From Ophiothrix spiculata (Eukaryota > Echinodermata > Ophiuroidea > Amphilepidida > Ophiotrichidae): a stretch of DNA of 39,477 nucleotides. The stretch lies in NCBI GenBank assembly GCA_000969725.1, contig JXSR01S032068.1; one strand, written 5' to 3'. Below the pieces are notes generated by a model, which was given only the letters and a program-made list of their open reading frames with translations, was not told the DNA's origin and did no database searches. A program made the position numbers and the translations under genes. Shown piece after piece: positions 1 through 9,400 of this stretch. How positions within the stretch are numbered: position 1 is the first letter of the stretch; each line of letters begins with the position of its first letter.

Positions 1-348
1 ATTTTGATGGGTCTTTTTCCCAAAATTTCAAACAAAAATCAACAAATTTGCGCCAAATTAGAGTAAATTTTCGGAGAAAATTTCGATTTTCGCATAACTT
101 TAGACTAAAAATTTGGGGGATTTGGTATATGGATGGGTCCCTTTTTCTTGAAAATTGGTATATGCATGGGTGGTACTTCAAATTTCCCAGCGGCACACCC
201 CTACCAAAACTAAACTTGAGTACCCCCCCCGGGGAAAATAACTATTTTCTAATAAATTTAGCATTTTTGTTTAAATTTTAAACAGCTTTTCAATCATTTT
301 CTTGTTTCTTGTTTGTAATTTAGTGTTCCCTACAAATGATAGATAAAT
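1..348. other. repeat-like AT-rich DNA at the window edge
   Basis: The part at 100-236 has two spaced copies of TTGGTATAT followed by GCATGGG/GGATGGG, and ends in a GCGGCACA...ACCAAAACTAAACTTGAG stretch before a C-run. A similar end occurs at 8390-8455, so this is probably an interspersed repeat cut by the window edge. Confidence 0.4.
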
Positions 349-690
349 TCAAAACTTTTCCCATTTTATAATTTTACCTTTAGGACATTCTGAAATATGT
401 AGGGGGAGTTTTGAATATGCCCTGTAAACCACCAATCTCGGATCCTTTTTCTCAACACATTCCAAAATATCATTTCTAATTTTGTTGTCAGATACTAAAT
501 CAAATCTTCTCAAAATTATCATTCTAAAGTTCACTTGTATCAAAATCCATTTGGGCAACACATTGAATGAAATTCCTTTAATTGTCCTGGTACAATAACA
601 ATTTCCTGTGGTATTTAAATGGAGATATTCTTTTGTCTGCCTAATACATGTCCTTTTTGCAAAATGGATATTTTTGCACACAAAGTACAA
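349..690 (-). other. unidentified 113-codon ORF, exon-like
   Basis: An uninterrupted reading frame in AT-rich DNA. The stretch MIILRRFDLVSDNKIRNDIL followed by ECVEKKDPRLVVYRAYSK looks protein-like. It is bracketed by a possible acceptor (TGTACCAG|GACA near 593) and a possible donor (AAAG|GTAAAA near 371). I do not recognise a family. It could be an exon of a neighbouring minus-strand gene, a transposon relic or chance. Confidence 0.2.
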
Positions 691-1331
691 TGCAATGACT
701 CATTGAAATAACAGATGGATGAGTGAAAGTTAAGGGTTCATATATTAACACACAAAAGAAAGTTGTAGTAAACAAACTTGATGGACCTTATACAATTAGT
801 CACGTTGAAAGTTAATTGGCCATGTTACACAATATATAAAATATTGATAACAAAAGTTGCAAAATTCTAAGGTGTGCATGTGACTTTTTTAGATCAGTCA
901 TTGTCAAATCCAATGTTTTACTGGCCTGATACCAAAAATCAGGTCATATGAGTATCCTGCAACTGTGGTTTCAATGGTTATGCAGATGGTTAGGTTGTCA
1001 TTTCCGACTGAACATCTTTGAAATAAAACTTGCACAAAATTGTACGGTACAATGATGTGATTGATTCAATCATGTTGTCATTACCACAATAAAAACTTTG
1101 ACACCAGCATCAGAGCTGTAACACACTACGTCACATGTTGATGCAATTTCCCTTGTTTACATCTAATCAGACTCCACTTAAATGATATCATAATTGTATA
1201 ATCTGCAGCATGATCCATAAGAGTGGTGATATTGTTTATGTATCTACATAAACAACTGTGCATTTCCTGTCATGCAACAGTTACTCTCCTGTTAATGATT
1301 TGCAAGTACCATATGATAACTGTTTATTAAT
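691..1331. other. no feature seen
   Basis: AT-rich intergenic DNA without readable coding segments, clear inverted repeats or RNA genes. Confidence 0.4.
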
Positions 1332-1424
1332 AGTGCATTCAGAGTCTAGTGATTTCATCACTGCAACATTGCTTGATGTATACTGATATGCAATCTTTAG
1401 ATTTCAAAATGCACTATAGTAAAT
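1332..1424. repeat. decayed copy of the GGTGCATTCAGAGTC MITE family
   Basis: Starts TAGTGCATTCAGAGTC and continues GATTTCATCACTGCAACAT, closely matching the well-preserved palindromic element at 14858-14996 and, in inverse orientation, 2262-2352. It ends AAATGCACTA, so both ends are still recognisable. Confidence 0.55.
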
Positions 1425-2261
1425 TTATCACATCTCTGGATGTCCAAGTCATCGATTTGAATGTACCATTGTCCAGGAGATAAATTTTATACCCAATAAT
1501 CATTCCAGCCATTCAGAAAAACTGGCTTGTTTGGCATATATGCAAACGTCGTCTTGTGAAAATAACTTTTTAATGAATAAGCAAAAGTCTACTGAATGAT
1601 TTTAGTTTGCAAATTGCTTTTTTGCTATTGTAGCCTAATAATTTAAAAATACCCATGTGATTTATCAATAGGCTTAATAATCATAATTGAAGAAAAAAAG
1701 ACGTATACACTATTATATATCGTATATATAGGGAAATTCATTTAGCAAACTTGAAAAGTGTAGTTCCCGATCATAATTATCATAATTTTCAATTATATTG
1801 GTCATGAATTTAAACGATTTTCCCAATGACGCCTACAGACGTTATAATAAAAGACAGATTGACATGCATAAATTAGGCCTATGTGATGCTCGTTGGAGAA
1901 TAACATGATTTTTTGGCCTAAATCATAGATCGATGGTTTAAATTGTACTCTCCATTACAAGTTTTTAGAAAGTGTACCCAACCGTTGTAAATGAGAAGAT
2001 GATTTACCTTACATTGCATGTGTGATTACATTTTCTAAAAAGAGCAAAGAATTGTTGTAACTTAATAATAGCTGCCCTTTTTCATCAAAAACATTAAACA
2101 TGTATTTATTTTAAATCCAACAGTAGTAAATATAAATTGTGAAACAAAAGGCAGCCAATATAATTTATCTATATTTTTTAATTTTCATTCAAGGATATGC
2201 CCCTCAAATCAAACCTTGTAACCTCTTCTCCAGCAAACTTAGTCTGGAGATGTGGGAAATC
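1425..2261. other. no feature seen
   Basis: AT-rich DNA with no supported gene. A short palindromic ATATATCGTATATATA stretch near 1715-1730 is the only local structure noted. Confidence 0.4.
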
Positions 2262-2352
2262 TACTTTTAGTAGCGCTTGTAAAGACTGCGTATCAGTAGA
2301 CATCAAAAGATGATGCAGTGATGAAATCGCTGGAATCTGTATGCACCATTAA
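2262..2352. repeat. half-copy of the GGTGCATTCAGAGTC MITE family
   Basis: Contains AAAGACTGCGTATCAGTAGA and GTGATGAAATCGCTGGAATC, then TGTATGCACCATTA. It is the right half of the element seen complete at 14858-14996. Relative to 1332-1424 it is inverted, so the two might be arms of one decayed element about 1 kb long. Confidence 0.55.
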
Positions 2353-2596
2353 ATGACACTATTAGTAATCCCGTTAGTTCATGCAATATGAGAAAATATA
2401 ACTGTAAGCGCCAATATTTTCGCGCTCAGTAATTTTGAAACATTTTGCGTGCTTTAAATTTTGGGCTTGTGATTTTTTTAACGTGCGGTGGAATATACAT
2501 ACACTTTTCGCGCTACATTTATTTTTGCGGTAGACGAGTTAAATGTGAAAAGCGTGAAAATCAATGTAGTACGAAATATACCACTTATACAGTAAT

Positions 2597-3515
2597 AGTT
2601 TGGGTTTGTAACACCCAAGGCTGAAAGCCGAGTGTGATACAAACCCAAACCATTAACATTTTTTTGTATTTCATGAGAACAAACAGGGGTTAACAAATTT
2701 ATCACTCAGTAAACAACAACGTTGATAGCAAAAACTTGAAAATGCCAGGGAAAATGCTTTGAAAATGGTTATTTTTATATTTTTTATAACATTGCAATCA
2801 CTTTTAAAAGCTTGATTAACCGTTGTGCGTGTCGTATCTATCGCCATCGCGTAGTACAACGCGTTTCAGTTTGTCTCGCACGCATAACAACAGCGCGCTT
2901 CGTAATACTATAGTCATATGTTCCAAAAGCAATACAAGTTGAACTGGTAAAAGAGCTGAATGATATGACTTTTAAATATCACATGGAGGATTTTTTATCA
3001 TTCAGTAAATAAAAATGAAACAATTTCATTGGATAATAGCTAATAAATATGTTTCTGTATTACTCTATTTGTGTTTTGCTTTTTTGTATCGCCCATATGA
3101 TATATCCCGTATCATATAGCTCTTTTACCAGTCCTACTTGTATCGCTTTCGTAACGCGCAGTTCATAGCGCGCGGTTTTGCTTGCGTGAGAGGCTTATTG
3201 CAACGCAGTGCAGTACGCGTAGCTTTCAGAAACAACGCGCATAGCTGTCAATCAAATTAAGATTTATTGTAATATTTATAAACATAATAATTAAAACAAA
3301 AATTATTTTTCCCAGCAATTAAGCTCTTTAGACTTGCTAAAACTTTATGTATACTAGCTTATACTGAATGATAAATTCGTTACCCCCTGTTTGTTCTCAT
3401 GCAATACGGAAAATATTAATGGTTTGAGTTCGTATCACACTCGGCTTTCAGCCTCGTGTGATACGAACCCAAACCATTAATATTTTCCGTATTGCATGAA
3501 CAAACAGGGGATAAC
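2597..3515. mobile_element. nested foldback element, about 0.9 kb
   Basis: The two ends are inverted copies of one palindromic MITE. The left end is 2597-2700. The right end is an almost perfect hairpin at 3380-3515 with CCCCTGTTTGTTC arms around GGCTTTCAGCC. Inside, GGGGTTAACAAATTTATCA at 2687 pairs with its complement near 3370-3388. A further internal pair built on AACTGGTAAAAGAGCT lies at about 2940-2957 and 3116-3133. There is no coding region. Confidence 0.75.
3380..3515. repeat. near-perfect 136-bp palindromic MITE
   Basis: Starts GTTACCCCCTGTTTGTTC and ends GAACAAACAGGGGATAAC. The arms match almost base for base through ATACGGAAAATATTAATGG. A half-copy lies at 37829-37915. It would form a long stem-loop in either strand or in RNA. 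Confidence 0.85.
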
Positions 3516-3774
3516 TAATAGTATCACATAGAACTTTGAAATTTTATGCAATACAGAAATATCCTTTCTAGCTATTAACCAATGAAATTGTTGGATTTTT
3601 ATATACTGAGTAATAAAATATGCTATCAATCTCGGATTCAGATGGGCTATTCTTTAAATCCTTTATCATGACTCTAGATGGGTTCCATTGCTTCTTTATG
3701 CATAAAACTCAAGATTTTTCAGATTAAACGTGTAAGGTCTGTATGCTTTCAAATCCTTCATAAAGTTTGTATCT

Positions 3775-3922
3775 ATAGTTGTTGGATTTAATTCATGAAC
3801 GCGTGTTTATAGCAAGTACGCAGTGGTCCCTGACGCAAGCGTATATTTTCAAGGTTGTTTAGTTCGCGTGTACGCACAAGGCTCTGAGTACGCGTTCACG
3901 AATTAAATCCAACAACAATAGA
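3775..3922. mobile_element. palindromic MITE, family A
   Basis: The arms begin TTGTTGGATTTAATTC and are followed by TGAACGCGT, with an exact inverted copy at the other end. The interior includes GCGTATATTTTCAAGGTTG. A decayed relative in opposite orientation lies at 36811-36939. Confidence 0.8.
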
Positions 3923-5046
3923 TCAATATATATTTTACTTACATCTTTTTTGTTCTTGCTCTTTGCTCCATGCATGTGAGGTGAAGATTTCTGGTGATGT
4001 GTGGTGGGATAGAGAATGAGTGCAACATTGAAAAAAGAGAAGTGAAATTGAAAAGAAAAAGAATGGCAATATGAAAAACTAAGTGCTGGAAGGGTCTTTC
4101 CAAATCAAATAGCGCAGGACTCTGGATTCAAAGGTTCATGGTTTGAGTATGGTATGGGCACATGGTTAAGCAAAGTTTGATGGGAAAATGTGATAAAACT
4201 ATAGAACTTGTGTAGTCTAAATGTATAGTGAAGGACTCTGAATAAAGGTTGTGTGTTAGAGCCCAATAAAGCAAACAGATCAATGGGGCTACAAAATGTG
4301 ATAAAGAGCTAAAGAGCAATGGCATAAATAGACTTGGGGTGGGATGGGATAACACACACATTTCTTCCTGAATTTTTATTGTGTGTGTGATGCTTTGCAA
4401 AAAGGTAAAAATTCTATGAAGCTTGACATCCAAAAATTTTAAAATAAAGTTTTCGATACATTCTCAGCAGTTTTGAATCATATTTTCCTCAACTTTCCCG
4501 CTCCAACCCAAGCCTAGTTGTGCAGACAGAAAGAAGCCCCATATAGTAGGGACAAAAACATTATTGGCGGGTAAACTTTGGATCCAAGAAGGACAAACCT
4601 ATTGATTCTTTGGTCCCTTACTTCCTAAATGGTTCTGTTTGTCACACAGTTTTTACGGTGGCCCTCTTACTCTCCTGATTCAGAGCATGGCAAATGCAAG
4701 GGCTCTCACGTTCATTTATTATTGGGCAATTCAAATCAAATACAGGCCCAAAAATACACAGTGAAGGGCCAAAGGAAGATATTTTTTGAGCTTTTCCTAT
4801 ATACTTCTGTATTCCAGAGGTGATCAAAAAGGCAACTTAAAGAGTTAAGCTTAAGGTCTTGTCTGGTGGAATAATGCATGTAGAACTCAGATTAAAAAAA
4901 GGTTGTGGGTCTGAGCCTTACATGATCAACATGCTAAATTTGTTGGTAAACAAGACTCAATATTGTAAATGAAAGATAAAAGTAAGAATGAAAATGTGAT
5001 ATGATGTAAAATTGGAAACCTAGTAGATGGTGTTATGAGGTCTGCC
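3923..5046. other. 3'-flanking DNA with one shared repeat fragment
   Basis: No gene was found. At 4790-4820 there is a 31-bp stretch starting GCTTTTCCTATATACTTC that recurs inside the hAT-like element at 11440-11470, so 4540-4830 may be a decayed relative of that element. Confidence 0.45.
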
Positions 5047-5169
5047 AGCCAGTCCGAGGGCTCGCTAGTCCTAACACACTATTTGATAGTCCAAACACGT
5101 AATTTGATATTACCTTGCAAAAAGGCCGATAGTCTGAATTTATAAAAAGGTAATTGAAATATGCAGGGA

Positions 5170-5343
5170 ATTTTTCTATTTGGACTAGCAAGCTGTTTTT
5201 CAAATTCGGGCTAGCTAGCCTTTTTTGTAATTTGGACTAGCAAGCCCTTTTTCAAAATCATGCTAGCATGCTGTTTTCAAAATTTTGTCTAGTGAACTGT
5301 TCGGATTAGCGTGCCCTTTTGAAAATTCAGACTAGCGAGCTGT
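5170..5343. repeat. degenerate minisatellite, unit about 26-27 bp
   Basis: About six imperfect copies of a unit like TTTGGACTAGCAAGC followed by CTTTTTCAAA. CTAG-containing cores recur with substitutions (GACTAGCAAGC, GGCTAGCTAGC, TGCTAGCATGC, GACTAGCGAGC). Confidence 0.7.
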
Positions 5344-5505
5344 CACTGGAGTGTTTCATATTTTAATAATTCCAAAAAATAATTCGAACGGATAAAAAAT
5401 TTGTAGTATCACGTGATGTTTGTTCTTCAATATCTTTGGTAATCTTGGAAACCCTGTCACACGGAGAAACCAACGTATTATTTATCTGATATGTGTCATG
5501 ATAAC

Positions 5506-5716
5506 TACAGTATTTTTAATAATTAAGTTTCTCTGTTCACATTTTTTTTTTTGAGAACGACGCTTGTTGCTACGGTGGTGTGCGTGAAAGATGCATGTAT
5601 TTTACAGCGTGTGATTGGTCTCATTCCAGTTCTTGTGAAGCGCCGACGATCTTGCGCGTTACGCTCGAGTTAAACGATGCAGTACGCAGAGAAACTTAAT
5701 AAATAAAAATACTGTA
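5506..5716. mobile_element. palindrome-ended MITE, 211 bp
   Basis: The left end TACAGTATTTTTAATAATTA followed by AGTTTCTCTG is mirrored at the right end by CAGAGAAACTTAATAAATA and then AAAATACTGTA. The interior is relatively GC-rich with no ORF. It lies just downstream of the candidate terminal exon. Confidence 0.75.
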
Positions 5717-5850
5717 CCATATGAAATAAGTAGGCTGTGGGTTTCACTGAGAACTGGCTTACCCAAGTTTCACCACAAAACATGATCAATTACAGATACA
5801 TTAAAAAATGGCTTAGAATTCTTTTAGCATTTGTGAAATTGTCGTTCTTT

Positions 5851-5925
5851 TTATAGCTGCCAATAGCAAGTGGCACAAACAGGCGGTTCCAGGCCATCAG
5901 TCACTGGCTGATTTTTGTACTGTTC
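5851..5925 (-). CDS. candidate terminal coding exon of DZIP1
   Basis: After the exon 14 donor, the first in-phase acceptor that leads to an early stop is ATCACAG|GAA at 5926. It would add EQYKNQPVTDGLEPPVCATC plus YWQL and then TAA. A second acceptor 12 nt upstream (TCTTCAG) is in the same frame. The pyrimidine tract is poor, the intron would be only 205 nt, and I do not recognise the peptide as a family motif. A terminal exon further downstream or outside the window remains possible. Confidence 0.25.
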   Translation of the reverse strand, partial: EQYKNQPVTDGLEPPVCATCYWQL

Positions 5926-6130
5926 CTGTGATGATAGCTGAAGACACTACCATATTTTTGTTCACATGGAATGACATGGATAAAAATACTCTATTTAGTT
6001 TTATAACATTAATCAAAATACATATTTCTCATTTTTATTTTGGATCTTAGTAGTTGCGACACACAGCTACCAATGTAATCAAAAACAGTCTTGACTATAC
6101 ATACATAGATCAGTGAGTACATATACATAC

Positions 6131-6491
6131 CTGTGGCGTTTTGCTTGGTGATGGTGCCCTTTGACCTGTGGCCTTTGACCTCCCTGTAATCTTGCTTGGA
6201 CTGACTTCCTGTAATTCACTTATATCATCTGAGTCCCATTCACTATCACCCTCTTCATCATCACTTTCTTCAGTGATTTTACTATCTGTTTGTCCTTTTA
6301 ATTTTGCAGTCTGTGGTCTTTGACCTTGTGAACTTTGAACTTTTGGCTTTTGACCTTGTGAACTTTGGCTTTGTAACCTTTGGTTAGTTCTAATTTGACC
6401 TTCCTCATCCTCAGAGTCATCTTCCATTGATAAATCATCATCACTTTCATCATCATCTTCATCGCTATCCTCTAAAGTGTCATCAAAAGAT
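6131..6491 (-). CDS. DZIP1: DZIP1 exon 14 (acidic C-terminal region)
   Basis: A 361-nt exon for residues 662-782. The acceptor is ATTCCACAG|A and the donor CAG|GTATGT, phase 0. It holds two acidic clusters (SFDDTLEDSDEDDDESDDDL and EESDDEEGDSEWDSDDISEL) separated by a Gln/Ser stretch with tandem SSQGQ-type repeats, encoded by an imperfect DNA minisatellite. It ends APSPSKTPQ. The exon has a good donor, so the protein continues beyond it. Confidence 0.9.
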
Positions 6492-9400
6492 CTGTGGAAT
6501 GAAGCATATATAATAAGTGTCATATTTCATATAAAATTTGGTACATTTTCACCATTGTTAATTAACGAAAAATCTACTTTTGATCCTATATATTTTCTAT
6601 CTTATAGAATAACTTGAGACAATGTATTGCAGGCCTTATCAAATAGTGGCCCGTGATGCCCTTAGTAGTGGCCCGCGGTCCAAGTACTAACAAGAGAGAA
6701 ATGACCTTATAATCGAAAATAGGGGAAAGGTCCCGTAAATCAGATTTTAAAATATCAAAATAATACTGAAAAATATTACCTCATCTTGATACACAGTAAT
6801 ATATTCAATCGCAAAAAATTGTGCTACCCTTTTTTGATAATTTTAACGTTGGATTTTCCGCGAATATTCCGCGACAATTCTTTGGTGAAATTAGCGGGGG
6901 TTTTTTGGTTCATTTTTTGCAAAAGAATGAAACTCTTAACACTTATTGCCCACTTCCCTAATATATTTGGCGACCACCCTTTTTCCAGCTTAAAATTGTG
7001 ATTCTTTTGTTATCACTGTTATAAAGATGCCTGTCCGTCATGGCCCTTCTGCATTTTTTGTCACAGCAATTTGGCCCTTGCAATAAATTAATTGAGAACC
7101 CCTGGTGTATTGTTAACAAGTAATCATTATTCAAAATCCATGTACTAACAATTATTTTATGAGATCTCTTGTGATATTGTTGGAAACCAATATTTTCAGT
7201 CAATATTTCAAAATACTAACAATTGAAGAGTGTTTTTTCAAAACTCACTTAGTCCACTTCGACTCATTCTGAGAAAAACGTGTTTTTTGTGTTGTGATTT
7301 TTTCAGATTTTTTTGTGAATTAAATCTGGAGTCAAAATATTCAACCATCCAGAATCGGTTATATTAAAGTTAAAAACATAAAAATATATTGTATTTTTAA
7401 AAAGAAATGGTAACTTTGAAAAATGCAATTTTTTTCAAAACTCACTAAGTCCAGCGATATTTGTGGAGTTAGTTAGTTTTGGACAAATTTGATTTTACGA
7501 TAAACCCTAAAATGTTTATCAAAGTTCATTTACATATGAATGTAAACGCATTTAACAGTTTTACCGGGGGGTAACTCTTGTTTGTTTTGGTAGGTGCAAC
7601 TCGGACCTGTGAATCAATAAACATCTTGAAGGGTGTCCTTTCCAAAAAAAAAGTATCCTCTTTCAACATGTTTTTAATTTACTTTTAACCAATTGACCTT
7701 AGTCTTTGAAATACATTTTGCTGACAACACGTTACTCAATTTTACGTTTTTGCAAGTTTATTTTGTACCAGAACTTCTCAACAAAGTGCTTGAAGTTAAT
7801 AATAGTATACATTTCCAGAAAGGAATTTTCACAAGGAACATGATGGGGATGTTGACCAAAAATGACATTTTTTGAGAAAATCACAAAAAAACCTATTATT
7901 TTGCCTTTTGGGCTTCAAGACAAGCTAGAAACAACAAATTGAAAAAAAAAAAGACTTCTGAATGGGATTTTTAAAACACCCATTCAGATGTTGCGTCATT
8001 TTTAATTTTGATAATTTTTAATTTTTTTTTGAATTTCATGCCAAATAAGGCAAAAAATGGGAAAAAAGTGAAATTTTCACCTTATTAAATTAAAAAATTG
8101 AGGGGGTCACTTACATTGATGGAAGGTACAGGTATGTGCTGCCCTCAAGACCCTCTTTTCAAGCCTCCTGCTCCCCAAGATACCCATTTAAAGATTACTT
8201 CAGTTCCGAAGACACATATTTTCAACGGGAACTTCTCATTGGTGTGTTTAATAAAGTTTTCAACCTAATTCGTAGCAAACTTATATCCAGCAGTTGTAAT
8301 TTTACGGGAAAGAAGCAGTTTCTGAGACCTCAATTCAGAGAAAATCAGTTCCATATACCCAATTTTGACAAAAATTCAGTTCCGCAAGACCCTAAGTTGG
8401 ATAACCTGTGCGGCACATACCCACCAATTTAATTTGAGTACCCCTCCCCGGACCCTCACTGCACAACAATGTAACATATTGACGTATAGATATAGATATG
8501 TGTGTAACAAACAGCTAGGATTCTCACCCTATTGATTAGAAATAGTGAGTTTTGGAAAAATCCATGCAGGGGACTAAGTGAGTTTGAAAAAAATTGGTTA
8601 CTTCTTGTGCTTGAGGAATGGCGACTGATTGTTTTTTTGAGAATTTGCATAGTTGGTATGTTAGTGCTCATGATGAACACCATTCCTATGTGCTTGGTTT
8701 ATTTTTCGACCAAAAGTGGACTAAGTGAGTTTTGGAAAAACACTCTTCAATTATTTTATGAGTTCTCACACAATGCTACATGTAATGACCACTTCTTCTA
8801 AAATTTCAATTTTTCATCATCAAACCTCTACTTTAATCATATATTTAGAGAGGAGATATCCAGCTGACTGAATATTTAGTCATATTTCATGGCATCAGCT
8901 ATTAATTGGGCTCAAATTGGGGTAACCAGGATCACTTGAGTCCTGACCTGATTCAACTCAGGTATAAAGCCAAATGTGAGAAGAGGCGAATCAGGAAATA
9001 ATATTACTTAATGCAGACAGTATGCATGCGTGTACGTACTTTACTGAAAGTCATCACTCTATTATACAATTCATATCTTGTTTGGGCTTTCGCCAAGACA
9101 CCCCACCCCAACTTGGTACCAAGTAAGCTAGTCAGTTTTTGAATGCAGGAGGAAGACCGTAGTACACAGAGAAAAACTTGGGCTGAAACCAAATGCAAAT
9201 AAAGGGCCGGGCCGAAAAAAAACCCCGAACCGAGACCTCATAGGTGCAAAGAGACAGGAACTACCGCTGTGCTAACCCAAATACTGTTAAATTAATTCAG
9301 ACAAACATCATGATTTTTTTGATTCCTAATTATCCGATAGGGAAATAACATTGTTTTTGTTTTTGAAGAGTAAAACTGTCATACATTGAGTTCATGAAAA

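Larger units (their letters stand above)
7225..8748. mobile_element. 1.5-kb TIR element with AATT target duplication
   Basis: The terminal inverted repeats begin GAAGAGTGTTTTTTCAAAAC and continue TCACTTAGTCCAC. The right copy differs by one base over about 33 bp. AATT flanks both ends. The AAAACTCAC(T)TAGTCCA motif also recurs inside, near 7436 and 8570. A nested repeat at 7700-8000 is shared with 21022-21330. No transposase frame was recognised. Confidence 0.8.

Noticed and set aside
4128-4433. 101-codon minus-strand ORF as the DZIP1 terminal exon
   Set aside because: Hydrophobic, low-complexity composition with no acceptor in the required phase near its start and no family motif.
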